A stretch of 64,000 nt of DNA from an uncultured Chloroflexota bacterium (GTDB lineage: Bacteria; Chloroflexota; Anaerolineae; Aggregatilineales; Phototrophicaceae): the NCBI GenBank assembly GCA_937974245.1, contig CALJKV010000071.1:1-64000 (forward strand). The letters run 5' to 3'. A program made the position numbers and the translations under genes. Positions 53,740-62,813 of the stretch are shown here, piece after piece. Under the pieces are notes generated by a model that was not told where the DNA came from, searched no databases, and was given only the letters and a program-made list of their open reading frames with translations. Each line of letters starts with the position of its first letter. Position 1 is the first letter of the stretch.

Positions 53740-54426
53740 TTACCCTCTATTTCCCAACGAATGCGGAATCTGTTCCCAATTTTGCTCAAAACGGTCGATC
53801 CAGTTCTCCGTCAAGTCTGAATCCAGCAGGCGCAGCATAATTTCATACTGCATCACCAGGATCGGCGCACCGGCCAGCAACACTTTCTCCGCCTGTTCCG
53901 GGCTACGAATACTGGCTGCGGCAATCTGAGTGGAGATGTGATGCCGCTGGTACATCGTGGTGATGTCTGCCACCAACTGGTAAGCATCCACACCGGAATC
54001 CACAATCCGCCCGATGTATGGCGCGACGTAAGCAGCGTCTGCGCTGGCCGCCAGAAACGCCTGATTTACGGTTGCAATTGTTGTAATAAGCGGCTTGCCT
54101 CCCTGGGCAGCGATGCGCCGTCCGGCAGCGATACCAGCGTGCGTGGCGACCAGTTTGGGTTGAATCTGTGCCGAAATCGCTCGCAGCGAGTCCATTTCCC
54201 GCAAATAGTCGTCCATCTCCGGGCCGTGAAGCTGCACGAAGACTGGCACATCCACCGCTTCACACACCTGTGTCACCAGGTATTCTAGCGATTTGCCGCC
54301 TGCCGTCCATTGTTCCATGATAGCGGGATTGGTGGCAATCGCGCCGACCAGCCCGTTATTGGCGATCTTGATAACTTGTTCTGGGGTACCTTCAATCCAT
54401 AGTTCCAGCATAGTCTGTTTATCCAT
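53740..54426 (-). CDS. Transaldolase / fructose-6-phosphate aldolase-like protein
   Basis: About 228 residues from the ATG at 54426 (MDKQTMLELWIEG). The short length and pattern GLVGAIATNPAIMEQW, VFVQLHG, AAYVAPYIGRIVDSGVDAYQ fit the small transaldolase/FSA group; the Schiff-base Lys is probably that in QPKLVAT. The normal GTTTNPS-type strand is altered to AIATNPAIM. It cleaves or transfers a three-carbon unit from a sugar phosphate, acting after the kinase. The frame is open further upstream into the kinase gene, without a ribosome site. Confidence 0.82.
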   Translation of the reverse strand: MDKQTMLELWIEGTPEQVIKIANNGLVGAIATNPAIMEQWTAGGKSLEYLVTQVCEAVDVPVFVQLHGPEMDDYLREMDSLRAISAQIQPKLVATHAGIAAGRRIAAQGGKPLITTIATVNQAFLAASADAAYVAPYIGRIVDSGVDAYQLVADITTMYQRHHISTQIAAASIRSPEQAEKVLLAGAPILVMQYEIMLRLLDSDLTENWIDRFEQNWEQIPHSLGNRG

Positions 54427-54457
54427 TCGTTCGTATACACGCGTGACTGCCCCCGCT

Positions 54458-55984
54458 TTACAGAGCTGCAATCTCGTCATAAACCGGTGCGAGGGCATTG
54501 TACAGGTTATTGAAAATCGGGTACATCCTCTCATATACTGCCTGTGTTACCGGGTTCGGCTGTACCGTCGAGGCAATTGTGTTCATCGTCTCAATCATCG
54601 AGAAGTCAGGGTACAACCCCACGCCCACGCCACCCACCAGCGCCGCGCCCATTGAGGTCGCTTCTTCCAGAATCGCCAACCGGTGAATTGGCATCCCGTA
54701 GAAGTCGGCCATGATCTGATTCCACACATGCCCCCTTGCACCACCGCCGATCACGCGCATGGATTCGATGTGTGTGCCCTGGTTGCGGAACGCATCCAGG
54801 ATGACGCGCAGGTTCATGGTGACACCTTCCAGCACCGCCCGGTACATGTGGGCGCGACTGTGCCGAATCGTCAGACCTATGAATGCACCTCGCGCATGAG
54901 GATTCCAGCGTGGGCTGCGTTCCCCCATCAGATAGGGCAGGTAGAAAAGACCGTCTGTGCCAGGAGCAATCTTTTCAATCTCCAGGTTGATGAGTTCGTA
55001 GGCGCTGATGCCTAACGTTTTCGCCGCCTCTTTCTCGAACACGGCGAGTTGATCGCGTGTCCATTGGTATGATGCACCAGCCGCTTGCATCGTGCCGGTG
55101 GGCATGACCATATTGGGGATGACGTGGCCGAAAGTAAAAGTGCGGTAATCCGGATCGTAAATCGGCTTGGGGGTTGAAAGGGCAATCCAGGACGATGAGC
55201 CGACATAGTTATAGGCAGACCCCTCGCGGATCACACCCGCCCCGGCTGCCGCGCACGCACCGTCCCCACCGCCGATCACCACCGGAGTCCCCGCCGCGAC
55301 ACCCACTTCATCAGCCACTTCTGGGCGCACTGCACCGACCACATCTACCGATTGGCGCAGTTCAGGCAGTTTTTCGACTGGCAGATTGACGGCATCCAGG
55401 ATTTTCGTTGACCACTGGCCGGTTCCCAGGTCATATAGGTTCATGCTGGAGGCATCAGAAGGGTCCGTTACGAAAATACCGGTCAAGCGGGCGACAATCG
55501 AGTCTTTGGCGTGGACAAATTTGTATGCAGCCGCATAAATATCTGGCTGGTGGTCACGTATCCATAGGATTTTCGCCAGTGAATAAGAGGCGCTCAGGCG
55601 ATGCCCGGAAATCCGGTATACTTCCTCAAAAGAAACCCGCTCACCCACCCAGGCTTCCTGCGCTAGCGAACGCTGGTCGGCCCAAATGATGGCATTCCGC
55701 AGCGGGCGCGCATCCCGATCAAGGGCTACTGCGCCCATCATTTGCCCGCTAAATGTGATGCAGGCGATTTCGCTCTTGCTGGCGTGCGTTTCTTGCAGCA
55801 GTTGGTGGGTTGAACCGCAGACTGCCCGCCACCAGTCTTCCGGGTTCTGTTCGGCCCAGCCGGTATGGGCATACTCAGTCTCGTAGGCGTAGAACGCCGC
55901 GCCGACTAGCCGGCCTTCTTGGTCATAGAGTGTTGCTTTGTTGCCAGTTGTTCCCAGATCGTGTGCAATAATGAATTTTGCCAT
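54458..55984 (-). CDS. xylB: FGGY-family carbohydrate kinase (xylulokinase-like)
   Basis: 508 residues. N-terminal ATPase motif IIAHDLGTTGNKATLYDQEG, then NAIIWADQRS for sugar binding, GGGDGACAAAGAGVI and the C-terminal AVLEGVTMNLRVILDAF and RVIGGGARGHVWNQIMADFY, all typical of xylulokinases and relatives. The ATG at 55984 has AAGGA immediately upstream. First gene of the minus-strand sugar operon; divergent from the GntR regulator, with 239 bases between them. Substrate: a ketose or alditol, which one cannot be said. Confidence 0.88.
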   Translation of the reverse strand: MAKFIIAHDLGTTGNKATLYDQEGRLVGAAFYAYETEYAHTGWAEQNPEDWWRAVCGSTHQLLQETHASKSEIACITFSGQMMGAVALDRDARPLRNAIIWADQRSLAQEAWVGERVSFEEVYRISGHRLSASYSLAKILWIRDHQPDIYAAAYKFVHAKDSIVARLTGIFVTDPSDASSMNLYDLGTGQWSTKILDAVNLPVEKLPELRQSVDVVGAVRPEVADEVGVAAGTPVVIGGGDGACAAAGAGVIREGSAYNYVGSSSWIALSTPKPIYDPDYRTFTFGHVIPNMVMPTGTMQAAGASYQWTRDQLAVFEKEAAKTLGISAYELINLEIEKIAPGTDGLFYLPYLMGERSPRWNPHARGAFIGLTIRHSRAHMYRAVLEGVTMNLRVILDAFRNQGTHIESMRVIGGGARGHVWNQIMADFYGMPIHRLAILEEATSMGAALVGGVGVGLYPDFSMIETMNTIASTVQPNPVTQAVYERMYPIFNNLYNALAPVYDEIAAL

Positions 55985-56152
55985 TTTCCTTCTTTTCTTC
56001 ACTCAGTAAAAAGGTCTATTTTCGGTCAACGACATCAGGCAAGGTGTTGTGCTTCTCCTGGAAGACGGGTGACAACAGGAACATGAGAGAAGACATTATT
56101 GCAACCTGCCAGGCCGCCTGCCCGCTGAAATTACCCCTGATAGAAAGTCTGT

Positions 56153-56202
56153 TTGACAGCTATACAATGCCTATAGTATAATGGCCTTAACCTGTAATTA
56201 CA
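56153..56202 (+). promoter_or_regulatory. Promoter and GntR-type operator
   Basis: TTGACA at 56153-56158 and TATAAT at 56177-56182, 18 bases apart, form a consensus promoter toward the GntR gene. The palindrome TGTAATTACA at 56193-56202 sits at the expected transcription start and is the likely autoregulatory operator. Confidence 0.7.
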
Positions 56203-56223
56203 AGTCATGCGAGGCAACAACAG

Positions 56224-56994
56224 GTGGTTGATATTCGGGAAGCGATTTTCTCCGATCATAGAATAGATACCGCCAAACCTGTGCCCTATCATACCCAGGT
56301 TTATCAAGCGTTGGAACAGATTATCACCACCGCTTTGCAACCGGGGCAGCAGCTTCCGGGCGAGCCAAAACTATGTGACTTGTTCGGCGTCAGCCGTACT
56401 GTTATTCGCCAGGCACTGGACCAACTGCTGCGCGATGGCCTGATTGTTCGGGTGATGGGGAAGGGCACCTTTGTTGCCGAGCCGAAGATTAACGAAGGTC
56501 TGATCGGGCGGCTGACCGGGTTCTATGAAGATATGGTCGCGCAGGGCTATACCCCGGTCTCGAAAGTCTTGCAGCAGGAACTTGTGCATGCTAACGCGAA
56601 AGTTGCGCGTAATCTCAACCTCTCAGTAGAGGCGGATGTCATTGCTATCCGGCGGCTTCGCTTCGTGAATGGCGTGCCGCTGCAACTCGTGATGACGTAT
56701 ATGCCCTACGCCCTGTGCGCGTCTTTACTGCGGGCGGATTTCACACAACAGTCGTTATACGCGTATCTGCGCCAAACCTGTGACTTACAGATTGTATCCG
56801 GTACGCGCAGGATTGAAGCGGTACTGGCTACCGACGAAGAGGCAAGACTGCTGGCGATTTCACCGGGTTCGCCCTTGATTCTGATCGACAGCGTCAGCTA
56901 CCTGGAAGACGGGACGGCGCTGGAATACTACCATGCGGTGCACCGCAGTGATCGCGCCCGTTTTGAAGTGAGCCTGATGCGCGTGCGGGATTGA
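56224..56994 (+). CDS. GntR-family (HutC/UTRA) transcription regulator
   Basis: 256 residues. Winged helix at ~20-90 (GQQLPGEPKLCDLFGVSRTV, VMGKGTFVAEPK), then the UTRA effector domain (~110-250; VIAIRRLRFVNGVPLQLVMT, PGSPLILIDSVSYLEDGTAL). Members bind sugars or sugar phosphates and repress neighbouring catabolic genes. The start is a GTG at 56224 with GAGG nine bases upstream. Divergent from the kinase operon, which it probably controls together with its own gene. Confidence 0.9.
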   Translation: MVDIREAIFSDHRIDTAKPVPYHTQVYQALEQIITTALQPGQQLPGEPKLCDLFGVSRTVIRQALDQLLRDGLIVRVMGKGTFVAEPKINEGLIGRLTGFYEDMVAQGYTPVSKVLQQELVHANAKVARNLNLSVEADVIAIRRLRFVNGVPLQLVMTYMPYALCASLLRADFTQQSLYAYLRQTCDLQIVSGTRRIEAVLATDEEARLLAISPGSPLILIDSVSYLEDGTALEYYHAVHRSDRARFEVSLMRVRD

Positions 56995-57045
56995 GCCTTT
57001 TTGTTCCAGGAATAACCAAGCTGCTGCACGGCGATTCTGGCTTGC

Positions 57046-57091
57046 TTGACAAAAATTGTATTTCACGGTATTTTTTGTGAAAACGATTTCT
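57046..57091 (+). promoter_or_regulatory. Promoter and LacI-type operator
   Basis: TTGACA (57046-57051) and TATTTT (57069-57074) with a 17-base spacer form a strong promoter toward the LacI-family gene. The near-palindrome TGAAAACGATTTCT (57078-57091) overlaps the start point and has the form of a LacI/CcpA-type operator, so the gene is probably autorepressed. Confidence 0.7.
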
Positions 57092-57134
57092 CAAAAACAT
57101 GAACGTATTATTTTTAATGGTTTGAATAGAAACT

Positions 57135-58157
57135 ATGGCGAAAATTACGATTGGTGACGTCGCTCAGTATGCACGGGTTTCACGAGCAACCGTCTCCCGT
57201 GTGCTGAATGGCAACGATGCCGTTGACGAAGACTTACGCACCCGTGTACTCGATGCGGTGCGCACGCTCAACTATACGCCCAATCGCATCGCCCGGAGAC
57301 TGCGTAAAGAGTCGCACGATGTCATCGGCCTGATCGTCTCTGACATCCAGAACCCTCATTTCGTCTCGGTCATCAAAGGCGTTGAAGAAGCCGCATATAC
57401 CAACAGTATGAATGTGCTGTTGTGTAGTACCGGTGAAGACTCGGATCGGCTCAAAAACTACAGCGAAGTCATGCGGGCGGAATCGGTGGCCGGACTTATC
57501 GTCGTCCCCACCTGCGATGACGATGCCCGCATATTCGAGACTCTGCGCGAATACAACATCCCCATCGTTATCCTGGATCGTATCATTGATGGTTTTCAAG
57601 CCGATGTCGTACGCTCGAACAATGAAGATGGCGCTTATCGCCTCGTCAGTCATTTGCTCGATCATGGGTATCGCCGCATTGCGATTGTGCATCCCAACCT
57701 CAAAACGGGGTTTGAACGTTACGCGGGGTACGCGGCTGCTCTCGGTAAACATGGCATCACCGTTGAACCATCCCTGGTGAAGAACTCAGGGCACCATATT
57801 GAAGATGGTTACACGCATACCCGCGAACTGTTGGCTTCCGCCAATCCACCAGAAGCGCTTTTCACCGCGACGAACCTGCTGACAATTGGCGCATTGCGGG
57901 CACTGCGCGAACGGCAGTTTCGTGTGCCACAGGATATTGCGCTAGTTGGTTTTGACGATTTGCCGTGGACTGACGAGTTCGCCGTTCCGGTTACAGTGGT
58001 TGCCCAGCAGACGTTCCAGCTAGGGAAAACCGCAGTGGAAGTGCTGGTACGGCGGTTGGATGACCCCAGCCTGCCATATGTAACCCATAATCTGGAGACC
58101 GAACTCATCGTCCGGAAATCCTGCGGGACAAAAAGCGCCCGCACTAAACATTTGTGA
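57135..58157 (+). CDS. LacI-family transcription regulator
   Basis: 340 residues. HTH ITIGDVAQYARVSRATVSRV at the N-terminus, hinge helix (TPNRIARRLR), then a periplasmic-binding-protein-like effector domain (VIGLIVSDIQNPHFVSVIKG, IALVGFDDLPWTDEFAVPVT). It likely responds to the transported sugar and controls the ABC transporter genes just downstream. The operator in its own promoter suggests autoregulation. Confidence 0.92.
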   Translation: MAKITIGDVAQYARVSRATVSRVLNGNDAVDEDLRTRVLDAVRTLNYTPNRIARRLRKESHDVIGLIVSDIQNPHFVSVIKGVEEAAYTNSMNVLLCSTGEDSDRLKNYSEVMRAESVAGLIVVPTCDDDARIFETLREYNIPIVILDRIIDGFQADVVRSNNEDGAYRLVSHLLDHGYRRIAIVHPNLKTGFERYAGYAAALGKHGITVEPSLVKNSGHHIEDGYTHTRELLASANPPEALFTATNLLTIGALRALRERQFRVPQDIALVGFDDLPWTDEFAVPVTVVAQQTFQLGKTAVEVLVRRLDDPSLPYVTHNLETELIVRKSCGTKSARTKHL

Positions 58158-58225
58158 ACACCACTCCGGCGTCACTGCCGAGGTGTTTAACCCTACCGTG
58201 TTGATACAGGAAAAGGAGGCCATTA

Positions 58226-58288
58226 TTGAAGCATTCCGTTATCCGGCACAAAGAAATAGCTCAAGACCATTTTCAAAATATCCCGTAG
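58226..58288 (+). CDS. Candidate 20-codon leader peptide
   Basis: From a TTG at 58226, with the very strong ribosome site AAAAGGAGG six bases upstream, a 20-codon frame (starting KHSVIRHKEIAQDHF after Met) runs to a TAG at 58286-58288. The stop codon overlaps the AGGAGG of the next gene, so its translation could affect initiation at the sugar-binding protein. No homology evidence; it may be only a spurious ribosome site. Confidence 0.3.
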   Translation: MKHSVIRHKEIAQDHFQNIP

Positions 58289-58298
58289 GAGGATTTCT

Positions 58299-59771
58299 AT
58301 GCGTAAGTCATTTCTATTTTTGACCGTCGTCCTGCTCGCCCTCATGTCTTTCAGTATTGTGGGAGCGCAGGGTGAATATGCTGGGCTGACTATTGTTGTC
58401 GCTACCCAGACCGGCCCGTCCATCAGTGGCCCTATCAAGGATTTCGCCCCGGAATGGGAGGCCATGACCGGCGCTTCGGTGCAGGTGCAGGAATTCGCCT
58501 TTGGCGAACTATTCGAGAAGATGCTGGCCTCGTTTGAGACTGGCTCAAATGACTTCGACATGCTGGTTTTCCCGGCGGACTGGGCGGGTGACTTCATGGC
58601 CCCCGGTTACTTTGAACCCATCCCGCAGGAACTGCTGGACTCACTTGATCCTGCAGACATTGTCCCGCTGTATGCCAACCGCATCACCGCCTGGGGCGAC
58701 ACCATATACGCACTCCCCTATGACGGCGACTCCCACATGCTGTATTACCGCAAGGACCTCATCAATCCGGAATCTCCATATGCTGCCGACTTTGAGGCTG
58801 AATATGGTTATCCATTGGATGAGCCGCAGACCTGGTCACAGTACTATGATATTGCGACCTTCTTCAATGGCCGTGAAGTCGATACCGCGGGCGAAATGGC
58901 CCCCATCTATGGCGTAGCGGAAGCGCAGCGCCGTGATGCCCAGGCCTACTGGGTCTTCCTGTCGCACGCCGCCAGCTATGGCAAGATTCCGGGCAACCCC
59001 TGCTTCTTCTTTAGCTGCGACGACAGCTTCACCCCGCAGGTCAACAACCCCGGTTGGGTGGCCGCGCTGGATGACTACATCAAGTCGCGTGACCTGGGTT
59101 CACCGGAACAGATTCAGTGGGACGTGGCGCAGACTCGCGTGACCTTCCCGGCTGGCTGCTGCGCGATGAACATAGACTGGGGCGATGTAGGCCCGATCTC
59201 CTACAACCCCAATGCGTCGGTCATCATCGGCAATACCGGCTTTGCCGTGCTGCCCGCTGCGGACCACTACTGGAACTACGAAACCGGCGCATGGGTTGAA
59301 GAAGTCAACCGTGCACCGTTCATCGCCTTCGGTGGCTGGGTAATTGCCGTCGCCAAGGACAGCGATGTGAAGGAAGCCGCGCTCGATTTCGCCGCCTTCA
59401 TGGCAGCGCCGGAAATGGTTAAACTGCTGGCCGTTACACCGGATACCGGTGTGAACCCGTCCCGCTACAGCCAGTTTGAAGATGTGCAGTTGTGGGTGGA
59501 CGCGGGCTTCGACCAGGCTGGCGCTGAGGACTACCTCGACGCCGTGCTGAACACCATCGCTGACCCCAATGCCGTGCTTGACCTGCGTATTCGCGGTTCA
59601 GCGGAATACCTGCAAGCGCTGGACTTTGAAGTCAACCGCGCGCTGGCGAACGAAGTTTCTGCCCAGGAGGCCCTCGACAACGTCGCCGCCGCCTGGGATG
59701 CGATTTCTGACCGTCTGGGACGTGCCGAACAGCTCGACCAATATCGGAACGCCGTCGGCTTCGGTGGCTAA
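58299..59771 (+). CDS. ABC sugar-binding protein (family 1)
   Basis: 490 residues. Signal peptide (MRKSFLFLTVVLLALMSFSI...GAQ, cut near 24) and no lipobox. Typical family 1 binding-protein segments follow: TIVVATQTGPSISGPIKDFA, FGELFEKMLASFETGSNDFD, YALPYDGDSHMLYYRKDLIN and AFGGWVIAVAKDSDVKEAAL. It captures a sugar outside the membrane and hands it to the permeases encoded next. AGGAGG six bases before the ATG. It has a cysteine pair region GNPCFFFSCDDSF and a GWCC-like spot (AGCCAMNIDWGD). Confidence 0.92.
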   Translation: MRKSFLFLTVVLLALMSFSIVGAQGEYAGLTIVVATQTGPSISGPIKDFAPEWEAMTGASVQVQEFAFGELFEKMLASFETGSNDFDMLVFPADWAGDFMAPGYFEPIPQELLDSLDPADIVPLYANRITAWGDTIYALPYDGDSHMLYYRKDLINPESPYAADFEAEYGYPLDEPQTWSQYYDIATFFNGREVDTAGEMAPIYGVAEAQRRDAQAYWVFLSHAASYGKIPGNPCFFFSCDDSFTPQVNNPGWVAALDDYIKSRDLGSPEQIQWDVAQTRVTFPAGCCAMNIDWGDVGPISYNPNASVIIGNTGFAVLPAADHYWNYETGAWVEEVNRAPFIAFGGWVIAVAKDSDVKEAALDFAAFMAAPEMVKLLAVTPDTGVNPSRYSQFEDVQLWVDAGFDQAGAEDYLDAVLNTIADPNAVLDLRIRGSAEYLQALDFEVNRALANEVSAQEALDNVAAAWDAISDRLGRAEQLDQYRNAVGFGG

Positions 59772-59794
59772 CTTCTATCCGTAATGGCTTATGT

Positions 59795-59824
59795 CTGGGG
59801 GCGGGCACTACTGCTCGCCCCCAG
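59795..59824 (+). terminator. Stem-loop between binding-protein and permease genes
   Basis: A 12-base stem, CTGGGGGCGGGC with GCTCGCCCCCAG (one G-U pair), loop ACTACT, with no U-tract. Such intercistronic hairpins protect the upstream message and raise binding-protein output above that of the permeases. Confidence 0.65.
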
Positions 59825-59879
59825 CAGTAAGTAGTGCTTATTGTAGACAACTGGTTTCAGCCCTTTTGAGAGGTGAGTT

Positions 59880-60884
59880 TTGTCTGAAACAGAAATCCAG
59901 GTCCGAAAGACAGGTGCTGCCCCCAGCAAAGGGAGCCGCGAAGATACCATTATGAAGCGCGTTTTTCTCTCGCCGGCGGTGGTTATCATTCTGTTATTCT
60001 CAATCTTCCCCCTCATCTGGTCATTAGGAATCAGCTTTACCGATGTGCAGCGGGGCGGCTCGGCGGCAATATCCGCTGCCCAGGTGGAAAACCCGGATTA
60101 CAATGGGTTTCTAGGTATGGGCTTTGAGGTCACGCTCCGCAATTACCAGCGGATTTTAGAAGATTCACGCCTGCATACGACAGCCCGAAATACGCTTTTT
60201 TATGTCGTCGCCGGCATTACAATTCAATATGTCATCGGTTTTGGGCTGGCAGTGGTACTGAACCAGGAATTCCGCTTCAGGCGGATTTTCCGTGTGTTGT
60301 TCCTGCTGCCAATGATGACCACACCTGTCGCGGCAGCTTATACCGGGCGCATGATTTTCGACCAGTCGTTAGGCCCGATGGCGGATCTATTCAAGCATGT
60401 TTCCCAGTTTTTGGGGTTGGCTACCGCTATTCGTGTCCCCTGGATGACTGACCCCGGTGTTGCGCCCTGGACGCTGGTCATTGTGGATAGTTGGCAGTGG
60501 ATACCTTTTGTCACGCTCATCATCCTGGCGGCACTGCAAGGAATGCCGGAAGAACTCTACGAGGCGGCGCGGGTAGATGGCGCGAATGGCTGGCAGATAT
60601 TCTGGAAGATCACATTCCCGATCCTGCTGCCGATTTCGGTCACGGTCATCATGATCCGGGGGCTGGAAATCTTCAAGATTATTGACGTGATTGTGATTAT
60701 GACCGGCGGCGGGCCAGGTTCTTCCACCGAGTCGTTGACGATGTACATTAAAGATACGGCGCTCCAATTCGGCAATTTTGGCTATGCGGCGGCGATTTCG
60801 TATGTGCTGCTGGTACTGGTGATTGCCTTTACGACAGCGATTTTGGCACTTTCGCGTCGCCTTGTCCCGCAGAATCGTGCTTGA
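59880..60884 (+). CDS. ABC sugar permease, MalF type
   Basis: 334 residues with about six membrane helices. The EAA loop that contacts the ATPase is visible: EELYEAARVDGANGWQIFWK. The start is a TTG at 59880 with AGAGGTGAG upstream; an ATG at 59952 (MKRVFL) is the alternative. Its stop lies eight bases before the second permease. It forms the heteromeric channel with the next protein. No ATP-binding subunit is encoded in the visible cluster; a shared MsmX-like ATPase elsewhere is likely. Confidence 0.92.
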   Translation: MSETEIQVRKTGAAPSKGSREDTIMKRVFLSPAVVIILLFSIFPLIWSLGISFTDVQRGGSAAISAAQVENPDYNGFLGMGFEVTLRNYQRILEDSRLHTTARNTLFYVVAGITIQYVIGFGLAVVLNQEFRFRRIFRVLFLLPMMTTPVAAAYTGRMIFDQSLGPMADLFKHVSQFLGLATAIRVPWMTDPGVAPWTLVIVDSWQWIPFVTLIILAALQGMPEELYEAARVDGANGWQIFWKITFPILLPISVTVIMIRGLEIFKIIDVIVIMTGGGPGSSTESLTMYIKDTALQFGNFGYAAAISYVLLVLVIAFTTAILALSRRLVPQNRA

Positions 60885-60892
60885 GGTACTGA

Positions 60893-61759
60893 ATGATGAA
60901 ACGCCGAAAATGGTGGCACTCACTAGGTCTGTACGCGGTAATTCTGTTCTGGTCGTTTATCGTAATCTTCCCATTTTACTGGCTGTTTACCACTTCGTTA
61001 AAACAGCCGCTGCATGTGGCCCGCGGCCCGCGCTATATCCCCTTCGTGGACTTCCAGCCGACGACGGAGCATTGGCAGGAGCTGTTTACGGGTGTCCAGG
61101 GGGACACAACGATCCGCCATTTCAACAACAGCGTGATTGCCGCAATCGGTAGTACCATTCTGTCGGTGATAGTGGGCGCTATGGCTGGGTATGGACTCTC
61201 GCGCTTCCAGTATTACTGGCGGATATTGGGGTGGCGAAACGACAATATCGCCTACTGGATTATTTCGCAGCGGTTCTTGCCACCGGCGCTGTTTGTGGTG
61301 CCGTTCCTGGTGATCTATTCGACTTTCCGCCTGATTGATACCCACATCGGTCTGATTCTCGTGTATACCATGATTAACATCCCCTTCGCTGTGTGGATTA
61401 TGCGCGACTTCTTCGATACGCTGCCGGTGGATATGGAGGAAAGTGCGCGAGTGGATGGTGCGACCCGTTGGCAGACCTTCATGAAGATTGTACTGCCTCT
61501 GAGTACGCCTGGTCTGGTTTCAATCGCGGTTTTCTCGTTTATTTTCTCCTGGAACGAGTTTCTTTTCTCGTTGATGCTCACGAACTTTAACGCAATCACG
61601 CTGCCGGTTCTGATCGCCGGCCAAAACAGCACGCGCGGCATTCAGTGGTGGTCTATCTCCGCGCTGACGCTAGTGGCGGCGGTGCCGGTGATTGTCATCA
61701 GCCTGCTGCTACAGCGCTTTATCACCCGTGGTCTGACCGCCGGGGCGATTAAGGGGTAG
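60893..61759 (+). CDS. ABC sugar permease, MalG type
   Basis: 288 residues, six membrane helices, EAA loop DMEESARVDGATRWQTFMKI. Family start features (LFTTSLKQPLHVARGPRYIP). GAGG lies seven bases before the ATG. Partner of the preceding permease. Confidence 0.92.
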   Translation: MMKRRKWWHSLGLYAVILFWSFIVIFPFYWLFTTSLKQPLHVARGPRYIPFVDFQPTTEHWQELFTGVQGDTTIRHFNNSVIAAIGSTILSVIVGAMAGYGLSRFQYYWRILGWRNDNIAYWIISQRFLPPALFVVPFLVIYSTFRLIDTHIGLILVYTMINIPFAVWIMRDFFDTLPVDMEESARVDGATRWQTFMKIVLPLSTPGLVSIAVFSFIFSWNEFLFSLMLTNFNAITLPVLIAGQNSTRGIQWWSISALTLVAAVPVIVISLLLQRFITRGLTAGAIKG

Positions 61760-61832
61760 GGACTGCTTGCACAACCGCCCCAACCGCATTATAGTTTTGG
61801 CTGAGTATCAGGAAGGGGCGAAGGCAAAAACC

Positions 61833-62801
61833 ATGATAGTTAACCCGCTGACTATGCTGCGTCCCCGGCGCAAAATCACGGGAATTTCAGCCATCTTGCT
61901 GCCGTTTACAGCGGCGGGCGGGATTGACTGGGATGGGCTGCGCGGTCACATCCGGCGTACAGCGGAGGCTGGCATCATGCCCGCCGTCAACATGGATACC
62001 GGCTACGCCAACCTGATTAGTGAGGCCGAACGTGCCCAGGTCTTGCGCTTGACTGCGGAAACATTGGGTGAGGGAGTATTCGTTGCAGGGGCGTTCGTGG
62101 CCGATAGTCCGGGCGAAAAGTGGGACGCTGATGCTTACTGCTGGCAGGTCGAGGCTATCCAGGAGGCTGGCGGCATCCCCATCATTTTCCAGTCCTTTGG
62201 GCTGACCCAGCAGGACAATGAGGACATCGTACGGTCATATAGCCGCATCGCAGAAAATACCGACCAGTTCATCGCCTTTGAACTGGGGACGATGTTCGCC
62301 CCATTTGGTGCGATTTATGATCTGGAAACCTATGCAGCGCTGATGAATATCCCCCAGTGCAGCGGCGCGAAACATTCGTCGCTCAGCCGCCAGCTTGAAT
62401 GGGAACGACTGGTGCTGCGTGACGCAACCCGCCCCGATTTCAAGGTGTTCACCGGCAATGATCTGGCAATTGATATGGTGATGTACGGTAGCGACTATCT
62501 GCTTGGCCTGAGTACCTTCGCGCCCGACCTGTTCGCTCGGCGTGATGCCCTTTGGCTGGCGGGCAATGCGGACTTCTACGAACTCAACGACCTGCTGCAA
62601 TACCTGGGATTCTTTGCGTTCCGCGCCCCGGTCCCGGCCTATAAACACTCTGCTGCCCAGTTTCTCAATCTGCGTGGTTGGATCGCCAGCGACAGGCCGC
62701 ATCCTGCCGGGGGGCGCCGTCCGGCTAGCGACGTTGCCGTGTTGCGGGATATCGCGGAACGGTTGGGTGTACTCACCACTTATTCGGTCATACCAGGGTA
62801 A
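61833..62801 (+). CDS. Dihydrodipicolinate synthase-family aldolase
   Basis: 322 residues from the ATG at 61833 (AAGG about ten bases upstream); an in-frame TTG at 61767 would add 22 residues. TIM-barrel lyase of the DapA/NanA group: GISAILLPFTAAGGIDWDGL near the start and the Schiff-base Lys in CSGAKHSSLSR. In a sugar cluster such members cleave 2-keto-3-deoxy acids or related compounds rather than make lysine. The usual catalytic Tyr is not obvious. Confidence 0.82.
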   Translation: MIVNPLTMLRPRRKITGISAILLPFTAAGGIDWDGLRGHIRRTAEAGIMPAVNMDTGYANLISEAERAQVLRLTAETLGEGVFVAGAFVADSPGEKWDADAYCWQVEAIQEAGGIPIIFQSFGLTQQDNEDIVRSYSRIAENTDQFIAFELGTMFAPFGAIYDLETYAALMNIPQCSGAKHSSLSRQLEWERLVLRDATRPDFKVFTGNDLAIDMVMYGSDYLLGLSTFAPDLFARRDALWLAGNADFYELNDLLQYLGFFAFRAPVPAYKHSAAQFLNLRGWIASDRPHPAGGRRPASDVAVLRDIAERLGVLTTYSVIPG

Positions 62802-62813
62802 GGGAACTGAAGA

